DNA of 64,000 bases from Apostichopus japonicus (taxonomy: Eukaryota; Echinodermata; Holothuroidea; Aspidochirotida; Stichopodidae). Below, piece by piece: positions 11,305 to 22,284 of this stretch; position 1 is the first letter of the stretch; each line of letters begins with the position of its first letter. The notes beneath the pieces are model-generated. The model saw nothing but the letters and a program-made list of their open reading frames with translations. It searched no databases and had not been told where the DNA came from. Location: the NCBI RefSeq assembly GCF_037975245.1, contig NC_092567.1, positions 15,615,876 through 15,679,875 on the forward strand, written 5' to 3'. The translations under genes and the position numbers were made by a program.

Positions 11305-12645
11305 TTTGATTTTATTTGATTTTATTCGGCAAGATATCATTCTTCATCTACATACAAACAAAAATTGCACATAAAGAAAAACATTTAAAATACAAGATGG
11401 GAATATACTTAAATGCATCAAAAAGAAAATAACATGCCAAGGATAACCCTTTAAGCGAAAAGCTTATTTCCAAAGGGGTCCTTATAACCATAAAAACACA
11501 AAACATCTAAAACATGCATACAAACACTGTAAAAAAGAAAGATATTTACAAGCTAGACATTCATATGATTTAAAAGGTAGGCTTTGGCATCTTTTTTAAA
11601 ATTGTATTTTTCAGCAGGATGGATTTTATGTTTTCAGGTAGCCTGTTCCAGTTTTTAATTGCATTGTAATAAAAAGACCCAGCACTGTGCGTTTTAATTT
11701 TGGGAAGTTGAAAATTAAGAATACTACCTCTTGTGTTATGGCTATGAACACTATTTACTCTAATAAAATTCTCCCTCATATAAACTGGACAGGTACCATG
11801 GAAAACATTAAAAACATGATTAAGACGAAGCTATTCAGCCCTAGTGTTGATGTTCAAAATACCAAGAGTTTTAAAGTCAGCATGGTTAATGTGATCATAA
11901 AAATCTTTACCCAGAATGAATCTGATAACTTTGTTCTGGGCACATTGTAATCTACGAGCGTGGTACTTAGATATACCTCCATACCAAGATGAGATGGAAT
12001 AATCGAACAGAAAAAGAACAAGGGCTGTACAGATGGTCTTTTGCACATTTTGATTAAAATATTTAGCTTGCCTGTAGAGGAATTTGAGCCGAGAATTTGT
12101 TTTACTAATAATGCCAAGAACAATTTGTTCGCCATCAAGGTATTGGTTTAACTCCAGACCGAGGTAAACAACAGAATGTTTGGCCTTAATCAGTTGACCA
12201 TCACAAACAATTGAGAAGTCAGTATACTGACTAAGTTTACGTTTCGTCCCAAACAAAATCAACTCGGTCTTACCCATGTGTAACGACAATTTGTTTTCAA
12301 TGAGCCATTTATTGCCACTCTCCAGGTTAGATGAAAGATTTTTGCCAATATTGTTAGGATCTTTGTCAGAGTAAATTAAAGCACTGTCATCGGCATATTG
12401 TAAAAGCAAGCAATTGATGGAGTTTGGCATATCATTTACATAGCAAAGAAATAAAATGGGGCCTAATATACTGCCTTGAGGCACCCCGCAAGTGATGATC
12501 AGAGGATCAGATTCAACTCTATTAATGCTAACAACTTGCCGTCTACCAGAAAGATAAGATTGGAACCAGTCAGTTGATGTACTGTGGACACCCATTGCGG
12601 ACAGCTTATTACACATATTTGATGGTCTACACTGTCGAATCGCGA
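11305..12645 (-). mobile_element. 5'-truncated non-LTR retrotransposon (CR1/Jockey-like)
   Basis: Minus-strand reverse-transcriptase fragment. It opens at FDSVDHQ (motif A, about 12640) and continues with GVPQGSILGPILFL (motif B), YADDSALIY (motif C) and the C-terminal NWNRLPENIKS near the end of such ORFs. The frame is open from FDSVDHQ to a single in-frame TAG at 11833-11831, then continues to 11570. The 3' end carries a short AATAAAATCA-type direct repeat tail at 11305-11330 instead of poly-A. The endonuclease and the RT N-terminus are missing. It sits in the DIRS gag in reverse orientation, so it arrived after the DIRS element. A clear target-site duplication was not found. Confidence 0.85.
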
Positions 12646-12649
12646 TCCG

Positions 12650-13096
12650 CTCGGTCGAATCCCGCCGACGCAATGTACTGGCAGCAGTAAATTGGCCAGC
12701 GGGGGAACAAAAGAAAGACTGGCGACCCTCCCCATCCTGGGACAGGACCTTTTCAACGGCCAGTTCGGTGAAACCGTCAGACAAGAGATAGACCGGAGAG
12801 AAACACTCACAAAGTCGGGCTTCTCCCGTCCGGACACCCGCAGGGGTGATAGACCACCACGCCCTTACCGTCGTCCAGACCAATCTAGACCTCCAAGGGG
12901 TAGGGCACAACGACCCGTTTACTGGAAGCGGGGCAGCGGCAACGCCGCCAAATCATACAGGGGCGGGAGACCAGACAGGTCACCGAGACGCCCACCTTGG
13001 GGTCAGAGGTACGACCGACCCTCACGTGAGGAGAGACCGCGACCGCGTCGGGACGATCAACCCCCTAGGTCGTCGTTCGGGGCCCCAAGGCCCTAG
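12650..13096 (+). pseudogene. DIRS gag-like ORF, 3' part
   Basis: Continuation of the gag-like protein after the LINE. RRRNVLAA-type residues are followed by DLFNGQFGETVRQEID and a long Arg/Pro-rich tail (RPDQSRPPRGRAQRP and repeats of PR, RPR). Such a basic tail fits nucleic-acid binding. It ends at a stop near 13094, just before the pol region. Confidence 0.65.
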
Positions 13097-13189
13097 GGGT
13101 GCCCACCCTACCACGGCTACAGCGTACCCGGCGGTAGGGGGGGGGGAGCTCCAGTTGTTCCAGAACGTCTGGAAAGAGATGGACCCAGG

Positions 13190-14740
13190 TCCGTGGGTCC
13201 TGGGGGTGATCACGAGGGGATACCCCATCGAGTTCTCTCGGACTCCCCCGGAGGGGGAGGCGGAAAGGACACCCCAGTACCCACCGACCTGGGCCAGAGA
13301 TTCGCCCTCGAAAGCGAGCTCCATGCGCTAGTGACAAAGAGGGCAATAGTGGAGGCGACGGAAGGGGAAGGACCACTCTTCCGCTCGTCCTTGTTCCTAA
13401 CGCCAAAAAGGACGGGTCATGGCGACCAATCCTCAACCTAAACCCGTTGAACAAGGGCTTCGTCCGGCCAACTCACTTCCGCATGTGGAGACTCGCGATA
13501 ATCATACCGAACCTCGCGAAGGACACGTGGGCGGCATCCGTCGACCTCAAAGACGCTTACCTCCACATCCCTGTCGAAATCGCGTCACAAAACTTCCTAG
13601 CGTTTTCTTACAAAGGAAGAACCTACAAGTTCGTGGCACTAGCCTTCGGCCTCTCGACCTCACCGCGAGTCTCCACACGAATAGCGGGCGCGGTGGTCGC
13701 GGACCTACGCCGAAGCGGAGTGACCCTATATGCATACCTCGACGACTGGCTCGTCACGGGGAGGTTGCGCCAAGAGGCGCTTTTCAATGTAAGCCGCACA
13801 ACCGAACGCCTCGAACAACTCGGTTGGCTTATCAACAAGGAAAAGTCGCAACTCACCCACCCAAACCATTCAGTTTCTGGGTGCGACTTTAGACTTTCAC
13901 ACTGGTTGGGTGAGACCGTCCGCAGAGCGGGTCACCAACACCCAACAGACAGTCCGCCGCCTAATCAACAGGCGGTCCTCAGCGGCCAGACGTTGGATGA
14001 CAGCCCTTGGCCTCATGGCCAGCCCGGTGGACGTGGTTCCATTCTGCCGCCTCAGAATGCGACCTCTCCAATTACACTTACTCCAACACTACGACCCGGA
14101 GCAGGACGTACTCGACAGGCGAGTACCCCTGAACGGTTTTGACACGGCCCACCTTTCTTGGTGGCTCACAAAGGAGAACTGGGTCCAGGGACGCCCCTTC
14201 CGAGTACAAAAGCCTCTAATCTCTATAGTCTCAGACGCTTTCTTGCAGGGCTGGGGAGCACCTCTGGACGACCTGACAATTTCGGGGGAGTGGGAACCGA
14301 CCTGGCGTCAGGCCCACATCAACGCACTCGAGATGGAGGTACTTTCCAGAGCCCTCCATCACTTCGAGTGTCACCTTCGGGGCCATACCGTCACAGCCTT
14401 CTGCGACAACACGACGGTAGTGGCCTACGTCAACAGACAGGGGGGGGGGGGGGGCGAAGTCCCGATCACTGTGTGCCGCGACATGGGACCTCCTGCTCTG
14501 GTGCCGAGACAACGACATCTCTCTAAGAGCCTCGCACATTGCAGGGAGGGAGAACTTAACGGCGGACGCCCTGTCCAGGGGGGCCCAGGCCCCAACGGAG
14601 TGGTACTTACAGGAAACCACCTGCCGTAACTTGGCCTGTTCGGGACCCCGAACATAGACTTGTTCGCTTCGGCGACCAACGCCAAGCTCCCAGTTTTCTG
14701 TACGCGGACCTTCCACCCCAGAGCATGGGCGTCGGACGCG
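13190..14740 (+). pseudogene. DIRS reverse transcriptase / RNase H, frameshifted
   Basis: RT motifs appear in order: a FLTPK/KDGSWRPILNLNPLNK region (13380-13460), SVDLKDAYLHIPV (motif A), AFGLSTSPR (motif B) and YAYLDDWL (motif C, about 13727-13750). RNase H follows with IVSDAFLQGWGA, NALEMEVLSRAL, FCDNTTVVAYVN and, in another frame, HIAGRENLTADALSRG. Frame breaks occur near 13410, near 13865 and at a G run at about 14441-14454. The DAYLHIPV and YLDDWL forms are those of DIRS-type RTs. Confidence 0.85.
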
Positions 14741-14870
14741 TTCTCAATCAGCTGGGAGGGTATGGAGGCGTATACCCCCCCCCCCTCTGCCTCATACAGA
14801 AAGTGCTGCTCAAACTGAACCTATCCCGGACAAGGCTACTTTTCATCGCGCCATACTGGCTGAGAAAACC

Positions 14871-15725
14871 GTGGTTCCAGATTCTTCTAGATCTTCTAGC
14901 AGGAATCCCACACAGTCTTCCAGACGCACCCCACTTAGTGAGCTTGGGCCGGGCCCGAGTCAGTCTACCTCACCTACGGTCCCTGAACCTGACTGCGTGG
15001 CCGTTGTCCGGGCTCGATTCAGAGCGAGCGACTTTTCTTCAGACGCTGTCGCCATGGCAGCGTCAGCCAGACGGCCAAGCCCCGTCCACACTTACCATTC
15101 CCGATTGGCACGATTCTTCGAATGGTGCTCCCGTTTACAGATCCGTCCGGATACTACCTCTCCGGCGCAACTAGCGGACTCCTTCATGCTGCTCTTCGAG
15201 GAGGGTAAACAACCGAACACCATTCGAAATTACAGATCGGCTATCGCGACAATCCACTCGGGATTCCCAGATGGTTCATCGGTAGGTACCTGCCCTGAGC
15301 TAGCGGCCCTTCTCAAGGGTATGGCCAACCGAAGGCCCATACGTCGCAAGCTCCCACCAGCTTGGAGCATCAACGGCGTGCTCCACAACTTGGCCCGCTC
15401 ACCGTTTGAACCAATGGGCTCATCCCTCCTCAGGGACCTCACCATCAAGACATTATTCTTGGTGGCCGCTGCCTCTGCCAGGAGGAAGAGTTGCCTGCAC
15501 GCATTGTCCACAGCAGAAGGACCCATCTGTTTTGACAGCCAAGGCGTGCGTCTGGTTCCGGACCCCAAGTTCCTCGCAAATGGTACCTACATAGGACGAA
15601 AGACCTGAGATCCTCACAGGCCCTATTCATACTACCCACGAGCCCTCACTCGGCTGCCTCAAAAGAAACATTCAGCAGATGGCTCCACCACGTGCGGGAC
15701 TCACGGGCCCGACACAACGCCAACA
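14871..15725 (+). pseudogene. DIRS tyrosine recombinase, C-terminally truncated
   Basis: The core-binding part is clear (TYHSRLARFFEWC, NTIRNYRSAIATIHSGF, LLKGMANRRP). The first catalytic arginine region reads ASARRKSCLHALS. Near 15575 the frame shifts, and the following LRSSQALFIL and ETFSRWLHHVRDS continue the domain in another frame to about 15720. The HxxR box and the nucleophilic tyrosine are not found before the minisatellite, so it should be catalytically dead. Confidence 0.75.
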
Positions 15726-15814
15726 TTAAAACAACCAAACTGATCGATTGATACTGGTAGATCATTTTCTTTTCTAATAAGTTATCAATAGTAGGTGCTA
15801 TCACAGCTGGATAG

Positions 15815-15960
15815 ACCCGGATATACCCGGACACTTCCACCCGGACATATCCACCCGGACATATTCAACCGGACATATCCACCCGGACATGCTCATCCGG
15901 ACATATCCACCCGGACATACTCACCCGGACATATCCACCAAGGACATATCCATCCAGTCC
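15815..15960 (+). repeat. 14-bp minisatellite in the DIRS element
   Basis: About ten tandem copies of a 14-bp unit close to ACCCGGACATATCC, with variants such as CATGCTC and CATACTC. It lies where the missing 3' part of the recombinase gene would be expected. Confidence 0.92.
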
Positions 15961-16148
15961 GGACACCGAACGAACCACGCCAACTATGCTCTCAACCTAA
16001 CCTTTCACCAGGTGAGTGCCTTGTGCCTCGTATTGCTTTGCTTCACATGACCATTCATCTTTTGAGCAGATTACGGACGCTTCGGCGTGGTTTTCGCACC
16101 CGACACGGGCCTCCCCGCTGCGGTTTCACGACCACAGCGGAATTAGGC

Positions 16149-16277
16149 AAATCCGGAAAGAAGAGAGGGTGCGCAGTGACCTATGGGAGAGGTCACCGGG
16201 GGCGCAGTGCTAAAATTATACCAGTGGCGTCTAGGTAGACTAGGAAATGTGCGTTAGTGTTGTAGGAGACAGGTAAG
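16149..16277 (+). repeat. Right inverted terminal repeat of the DIRS element
   Basis: Inverted copy of 10454-10581. A further 42 bp (16278-16319), not matched at the left end, precede the host sequence that resumes with ACGTCTTACC in both duplicates. Confidence 0.9.
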
Positions 16278-16319
16278 TATCGTCGTTCGTAAATACCCAA
16301 ACCAGTGAGTTTTGGGGTA

Positions 16320-18960
16320 ACGTCTTACCGGTATTATATTAACGGTATATCAAACAGCTCGATGTTAATGGGAGGTCTGATTCAACAGTTTGAGACATTA
16401 CAAATTTTCTCTCAGCATAATCGAAACTCTGATTTGAATGCTTCATGTGTACTGGAATAGCCAGATGGGGTGGTGCGAATTGCATACCCCAACACACAGG
16501 ACGAAACGGGGATGGCAGAAATACTTATTGTAACGCCACCTCTGGATCCTCTGCCAGACCGCTCTACCTGTCTTGCTTATTCCCTCCGGTTGTAGAGATG
16601 GTGTCAATGGAAGGGATAAGGGGAAGGTATTTAGAGGCACCTTTATGGAGGATTGCACTGAATTAACCAGCAGAAAAAACCCAGAAAGCAAACAAAGAAA
16701 AAACAGTACTCCTTTACGATCTATTTACATTCTCTCTAAACTACATGATATATGTCTACACGTTGTAAATTGTTGATTGTACATTACTCGCCGATGTAAC
16801 CTTGGCTAACTTGACTTGGCGCCAAGTTCACAGTTATTACCTCGGCCCAGTGACCTTGCTCCGAGCGCCAACCCATCCCCGGCGCCCTGACCTTTGCGCC
16901 GAGCGCCAATCGTAATTTCGTTGCTGTAATATTGGCGCTGAGCGGCAATCCTAACTCCGGTGCGTTGACCTTGGCGCCGAGCGCCAGACAAACATGACTA
17001 TCCCACCTATAGTGTCCCAGCAGAGCCGAATGTTACTACCTACATGACAACTGGATTGAGAAACTACTGATATGTATGCACTGCCTTTAAGAAATATTAT
17101 GCTCTTTGAAAAATCATACTAGCTCTTCCAAAAATCCTGTTTTGAGTCTAGTGTCCTTTCTTTTAACCAAATATAATTTGTTTACATATATACCTCACGT
17201 ATACTGATGATAACAGTGTCGAAAACCTGACCAACCAATCACTGGTAGATCATATAGAAGATATATAACACTTCAAAACTCAATATCCCGATGAGACTAT
17301 AGCCTCTGTCCCGCTTAGACATTACTGATTAACAATGAATGGATTCGTATTTTGGCTAGGGTATGCGATCATTAAATCCAGCAGCAGCAGCGCTGTAGCC
17401 TACTCCTAGACATAAACAGGTTCAGTACAATACTGCCATAAACAGAATAATTCGAGCTCGGCTTTCCCTCCCAAAAGGTAATTTCTACTAAAAAACATTG
17501 TGCAAGCTTCAATACAGTAGAAACTATGATAAAAGGGCCATCATCACGATGGCAATCGCCATATTGACTCGTTACAATATATTTGATACTGACGGTGCTA
17601 TTTGTTTCAATGTGCGGTATGATCTGTTTCTCAGAAAGCTTTACTCATTAGCCATGTGATAGAACTTTTGAATTTAGTGATTGACAAATAGAGTAACATT
17701 GTCTATTTTGGGCCAAACATTTATGTTCTCAAGATAATGTCAGGATGTAACCCACGATTCGCAGCACTCAGAAAACGCTTCCCTCTAGACAAAAATGGCA
17801 TTCTATGAAGTTTAAGCCTTTTAAGTTGTGCACTTGATTAGAAAGACATCTCAGGTTAATTAACAGTCATCAGAAACACAATTAACGTCTGATTCGACCT
17901 TACAACTCTCAGGACGTGACTGGCGGGAAAACCTGCAAAGGTCATTCCAGAAGCTTTAATCTGGGTTTCTTGACCACATCACATGACATACGTGATAATG
18001 AATAGCTATGAACTAATAACTAATCAAAATACTAAAGATTAAAGTTGATTATACCCAGAATAGGCATTGGAAATCCTCAGCACAACAATAAAAAGCAAAG
18101 TTTTTTTTTCGATTACATTAAATGGATATTTCGGTGACAGGTTGAATGTTAAAATATTAAAAAGTTAGTGAAAACCCTATTTTCATGGCACTTTGTATGG
18201 TGAAACTCAATTATATCATAGGAAATAATATTTACATAAAAACAAATTAACTATCCAGTCCGTAAATTACCTTTTGAACAAACTCCCAAGTAACTGCACA
18301 TTTCCAGGGATAGTGAAGGGATAAGACAAAGACTAACTTTAAGCAACCATCAAGAGCCTTTAATAATGTCTGCTGCTAAAATCCATGCCAATCCGCCACA
18401 ATGAAAGTTTGATGGGCAGCATCCCGATTACCCACGATTAAGACAAAAAACTGGCGGTTCTCAAATTCCTCCAAGTATTTCGGAATAGTGGTACCAACCT
18501 TCAACGATCAGAAATATAAAGTGGCGGAGCATAACACCGTTTCCTAAAACCTTTCCAACCTTTTTGCAAACAAATCCAACAGAACTTGTATATCAAAGTA
18601 GGGTAGCTCATTGCCATTCATTGCAAACCTAGGCCTATCCATGTAAGTTCGCCTATAGATATCCTAGGATACATTTTAACAGGAATTACACCAAGGACAG
18701 AGCCTACATAAACAAGATTTTTGTTATAGTCCTTACAAATAGGCCTAGCTTAACTAGATCACAGTTGTGCCTAACGCTGGTCTAAGCGTAGCCGTTGGTA
18801 TTAGCAGGCCAAGGCTGATATCAGGCTATGCGTAAACACAAATTGACAAAGGTCGCGATCGTGATAGTCTAGGCTAAATGTCTGTTGTAAAACTTTGCAT
18901 AAACACATGAAAATAACTTTTGTAGAGGCGGTTTGTTCCATTTTTAGGGCTGTAAACCGG
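16320..18960. other. Non-coding interval of copy A
   Basis: No gene is supported. Apart from the GC-rich minisatellite (16815-16990) it is ordinary AT-rich DNA, matched by 58213-60880 in copy B with many indels. Confidence 0.5.
16815..16990. repeat. GGCGCC-rich minisatellite, copy A
   Basis: About four imperfect repeats of roughly 45 bp built on GGCGCC, TGACCTT and GAGCGCCAA words. Three repeats keep TGACCTT. GC content is far above the surroundings. The matching array in copy B is at 58700-58895. Confidence 0.85.
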
Positions 18961-18969
18961 TAAAAGTCA

Positions 18970-19330
18970 TGAAAACCGCATGACCATGGTCATGGCATGC
19001 TGCAGCATCACATCAGCCTGCGAGCAGAACAGTTCACTAATATGAAGTAATGCACAGCCTTTCTCGACGGCGAGCATCATGAGGGCTTCCATAGTTTGGT
19101 CTGTCACGTTCGTAGCTACGTTAACTTTGTGTAAACTTATACTAGTTCGATATGTTACAGTAGTAGTTCCTGCAACACGCCAGTATGTCATTTCATTCCT
19201 ATCAGCCTAAAACAATTCTTGATGTTGTTTACATGTCATGTAAGGTCGGGCTCACCTTCGATGAAACGAACGATGTGGATATAATCAGCTGTTGTACATT
19301 TCAAGAGCAAAATGTAAAAAGTCGTAAACA
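18970..19330 (-). pseudogene. Decayed Ig-like exon, locus A
   Basis: The minus-strand reading shows an Ig-like pattern. It has GEPDLT then TCK (first Cys), YWRVAG (core Trp), a V/T-rich middle (NVTDQTMEAL) and LFCSQADVM (second Cys). GEPDLT and TCK are in different frames, and a TAG lies in frame after QHQELF, so it is not a working exon. The frame break and the TAG also occur in copy B, so the decay predates the duplication. Assignment to the Ig fold is by pattern only. Confidence 0.45.
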
Positions 19331-19602
19331 AAAACAAGTAAGTGTTGCCCTAACTAAAAATGTTAATGGTAACATACCAAGTAACTCTATGGCCGAATTT
19401 TAACAGGTAGGGTAAAGAAGACATACCGTTGATGTTTCCGAAAGAATGTGCATTAAACAAACTGGTTTGTAATTTTTAGGACCATTGTGTTCCATTTTGA
19501 TGGAAGTATCATATTGCCACAATCGATATTTATGAGTACCAGGAATCTTACGTTATTTGAAAGTCAACGACAAGAGTTACATAATAAAGTTATATGGCAG
19601 TG

Positions 19603-19787
19603 TCAAGTAAGTGGAGTTCCGAAAACGAACTCCCTTTTGTTCGATACGGCGGTATGGTTATTATAAACTTCTGAAAAAAGTATAAAGTTCGTACACATAA
19701 TAAACAAACAAGGTGTTTCCCCTACACTATACAGTGTTAACTCTGTACTAAAGTCATAAAAAGCATTCTGGAAGTTTAACGTCATAT
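19603..19787 (-). pseudogene. Possible second decayed Ig-like exon, locus A
   Basis: After a good acceptor (TTTCTTACAG) a phase-1 frame runs DMTLNFQNAFYDF to FVFGTPLT and a stop. Reading on past the stop gives ITLLCNSC, which resembles an F-strand cysteine. Copy B has a 1-nt insertion near 62575 that breaks the frame. Weak evidence; it may be chance. Confidence 0.3.
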
Positions 19788-19849
19788 CTGTAAGAAAGTG
19801 GTGTTGTAACAAATATATACTACCCAGCATTAACTAAGTATATTAAAAA

Positions 19850-21790
19850 ATGCGCTTTCAAGAAAGATCCATGGATCGAGATAAATATCAATAACATATA
19901 TATCGTTTTAGTATTAGATTTTATCACATCGATGAACATAATGTCATCGGAAATAAACGTTCTCAAAGTAAAACTTTCCTTATCATTCTCTTAACCTTGG
20001 GGCCTTACAAATTACCAAGTTCAGGATAGCATACAAGAGAACACGTATGAGTTTAATTGATCGACTAACTATACCATACGTCAAAGTCCACTCGTCTGCT
20101 TAACATTTTAGTCAAGTTAACTCAATATGTGAATATCCTATAGTGGTATTGCAATTATGAATATTACATAAGTATTTTTCACTTATCGTTTTTTCTAAAT
20201 ATCATGATGGAGAACAAAATTTAAATTTTAAATTTCAAATGTATATTTTACTAGTTAAAGCCCCATTGTGCATTCCATTCATAACATGGAGCAGCCCGGT
20301 CTCCAACCCCACTAACGTTTTTGGTACTATTGTCATTTATTTTATTGTTCAGAAGTTAGTTATCATGCAAACCTGAAAAGGTATTTTCCTTTACATTTTG
20401 CAGAGAGTCATATGTTGTTGCTCTGTCCTATAGAGTCCAGCAAAATATTGTTCACTAGGTAGGCTACATTGTTGCAATATAACACATTGAGGTGAAAATA
20501 ATTGCCTATCCATTTGGTACAAAAGCGGGATACGTTTGCTTGAAGTTTCATGCATTCGATTTTGCTAAGGAGTAAACTTTTTGGCAAAAAAAGTACCTCG
20601 TCATTACTGTGTGAATATTTACTGTAGAACCAAAATAACATTCTTTAGACCTTCAAAATCAAATGAATGACAGAGCTTTAACCCTGATAAAGCCTTGAAA
20701 GCATTAAACGTCACAGTTACGCAAATATCCAAAAATGCGTCAGTCGAACAAGCAAGCTGTAGATAATTACAGACAGTAATCTTAGATCACGTTTCTCTTT
20801 TTTCTCAGTTCTTCATTGTTCTAATACTAGTAGTATTATAGGCGCTATATGTCAATAGAGTTATATATAAGTTATAACATTGTTTAAATGGAAAACACAA
20901 TAAACCTTAAATATGCTGGAACCATACCATTTCAAGCTTTAACAACTTTACATGATGGAAAATGATAAACATTCCTACTTGATGAGGTGACTTGATCCTT
21001 CGTATTGTTGATGCTATTCGGTGTCACAACTGTTAAGAACAAAAACAAACATAGGTAATCGTCGTCATTACAGAGTGCCATGTATTGTGATGGCTGAGTT
21101 TGCATCACGAAAATAAAGCTGTTTCCCCATGCTTTTCGAAATGTTAAATCTTGTTTCGAAATTGGAATATCTATCTTCTTAAAAACAACGTTTACTTTGT
21201 CTCATAAATTGTGGTTCAACCCACTAATTTCAACAGAAAAGGTCAATACCTTGATATCCTACATTGACGTCCAACAGCCCCGTTTTTGACTTTTACACTT
21301 TTTTCTGGAAACTTGTTTGTATCGAAATATCGATTTATTCCAAATTTTGGCGTATCATCTCAACTTTCGAATTTGCTCTCGGATATCAAAACTTCACATA
21401 GATCCTCAAAGTTATAACTTCTTGGGATAGGTTTTATTAGGGCCTATTGTAAAAATTTCATGAATGAGAAAATCATTTATTTGTAAACGCTAAAGAGACT
21501 TCACACAATCAAGTTTTGACGGCGGCACAATGTATATAAGTTCAGAAGCAAGTGTTCGATATTTTTTCTACACATGGTTTGAAATACTCATTTAACAATA
21601 AACGCTTAAGATAATTACAAGCAAACTATTAAAACTATTGGATTTATTATTTTGTTTATACATTCACTAGCAATTATTGATCGACCACAGTCATAGTTTT
21701 GCTACCGGCTTACACCGTTTGATCAACGCCACTGAGCATGATGCATTAGCGTCACAATGTGTTATTTTTGTGTACTATAGTACTGAATAT
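19850..21790. other. Non-coding interval
   Basis: No gene is supported. The minus-strand open frame at 20641-20408 is not convincingly conserved in copy B (63336-63650), where its frame differs. Homology with copy B ends only because the window ends (A about 21045). Confidence 0.5.
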
Positions 21791-21799
21791 CATACTTAC

Positions 21800-22284
21800 C
21801 TTTAACTTTAAAGAAAAAATTTCCTCTGGCGTTATGTTTGTAAGAACAGGAGAAATTCCTTTCACTAGGTTGATTACCCTGCATTTCAACATTTAGAGAC
21901 CATAACGTATCGTTGCAACTTCCCATTGAAATTCCGTCTATTGGCAGTTTTGGTACCGAGGTCCTGAAAATATTCTTCGTATTTTCTTTCCAAGTAATGT
22001 GTGCAGTTGTCTTCTTTACTAGACAAACTAGACATACTATTGTGTGAAGCTTTACGTGGCATTCAATCTCATCTCCTGTAAACTCTGCAGTCGATGGACA
22101 TATAATCAAATCTTGTAGAAAGGCTGGAAGTGCAAAAATAACATCTGATTGTAATTAAACGCAATAAGTTGTGGTTCAGGATAATATATGTCATTTGAAA
22201 ATAAATAGTTAAATCCATACCTCTTTCAAATAGGAAAAGTAAGCCCAAGATATTGTACACAGTGGAGTACCTGAAGGCTGCCAT
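21800..22284 (-). CDS. Locus A start: signal peptide and first Ig exon
   Basis: Exon 1 (22284-22221, 64 nt) reads MAAFRYSTVYNILGLLFLFE then RG, a signal peptide that ends in phase 1 at a GTATGG donor. Exon 2 (22123-21800, TTCCAG acceptor, GTAAGT donor) is phase 1 at both ends and encodes an Ig-like domain: CPSTAEFTGDEIEC, HITWKENT (core Trp), LWSLNVEMQ and NFSCSYKHN (second Cys). The split codons are consistent. It probably belongs to the same family as the NACHT exon at 3.0 kb, with very long introns, but the intermediate exons are decayed or uncertain, so that linkage is inference. It is divergent from locus C. Confidence 0.7.

Larger units (their letters stand above)
10438..16319 (+). mobile_element. 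DIRS-like tyrosine-recombinase retrotransposon
   Basis: This GC-rich island within AT-rich host DNA is absent from copy B, which joins the flanks directly near 58213. About 128-bp inverted terminal repeats lie at 10454-10581 and 16149-16277. Coding remnants run in the DIRS order: gag-like, reverse transcriptase/RNase H, tyrosine recombinase. No target-site duplication beyond an ambiguous TA is visible, as expected for integration by a tyrosine recombinase. It is inactive as written: gag is split by a LINE, pol has at least two frameshifts, and the recombinase lacks its C-terminal catalytic part. Confidence 0.9.
1..21045. repeat. Segmental duplication, copy A
   Basis: Nearly the whole stretch can be followed in the same order and orientation in copy B (about 50370-64000). 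Shared landmarks are the NACHT exon, the exon at 7880/54883, the 16.8/58.7-kb GC-rich minisatellite and the 19.6/62.5-kb block. Identity looks like about 90 percent by eye, with many small indels. Homology already exists at base 1, so the left edge lies outside the window. Copy A is longer because of a 5.88-kb DIRS insertion and amplification of an exon cassette (3.6-7.4 kb). The interval includes the features listed separately below. Confidence 0.9.

Noticed and set aside
11271-12640. TGGTCTAC on both sides of the nested LINE as its target-site duplication
   Set aside because: The right-hand copy lies within LINE coding sequence (the VDHQ codons), so the match is probably chance.
14231-15840. 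Minus-strand ORFs across the DIRS element
   Set aside because: High GC keeps antisense frames open; RT, RNase H and recombinase motifs are all on the plus strand.
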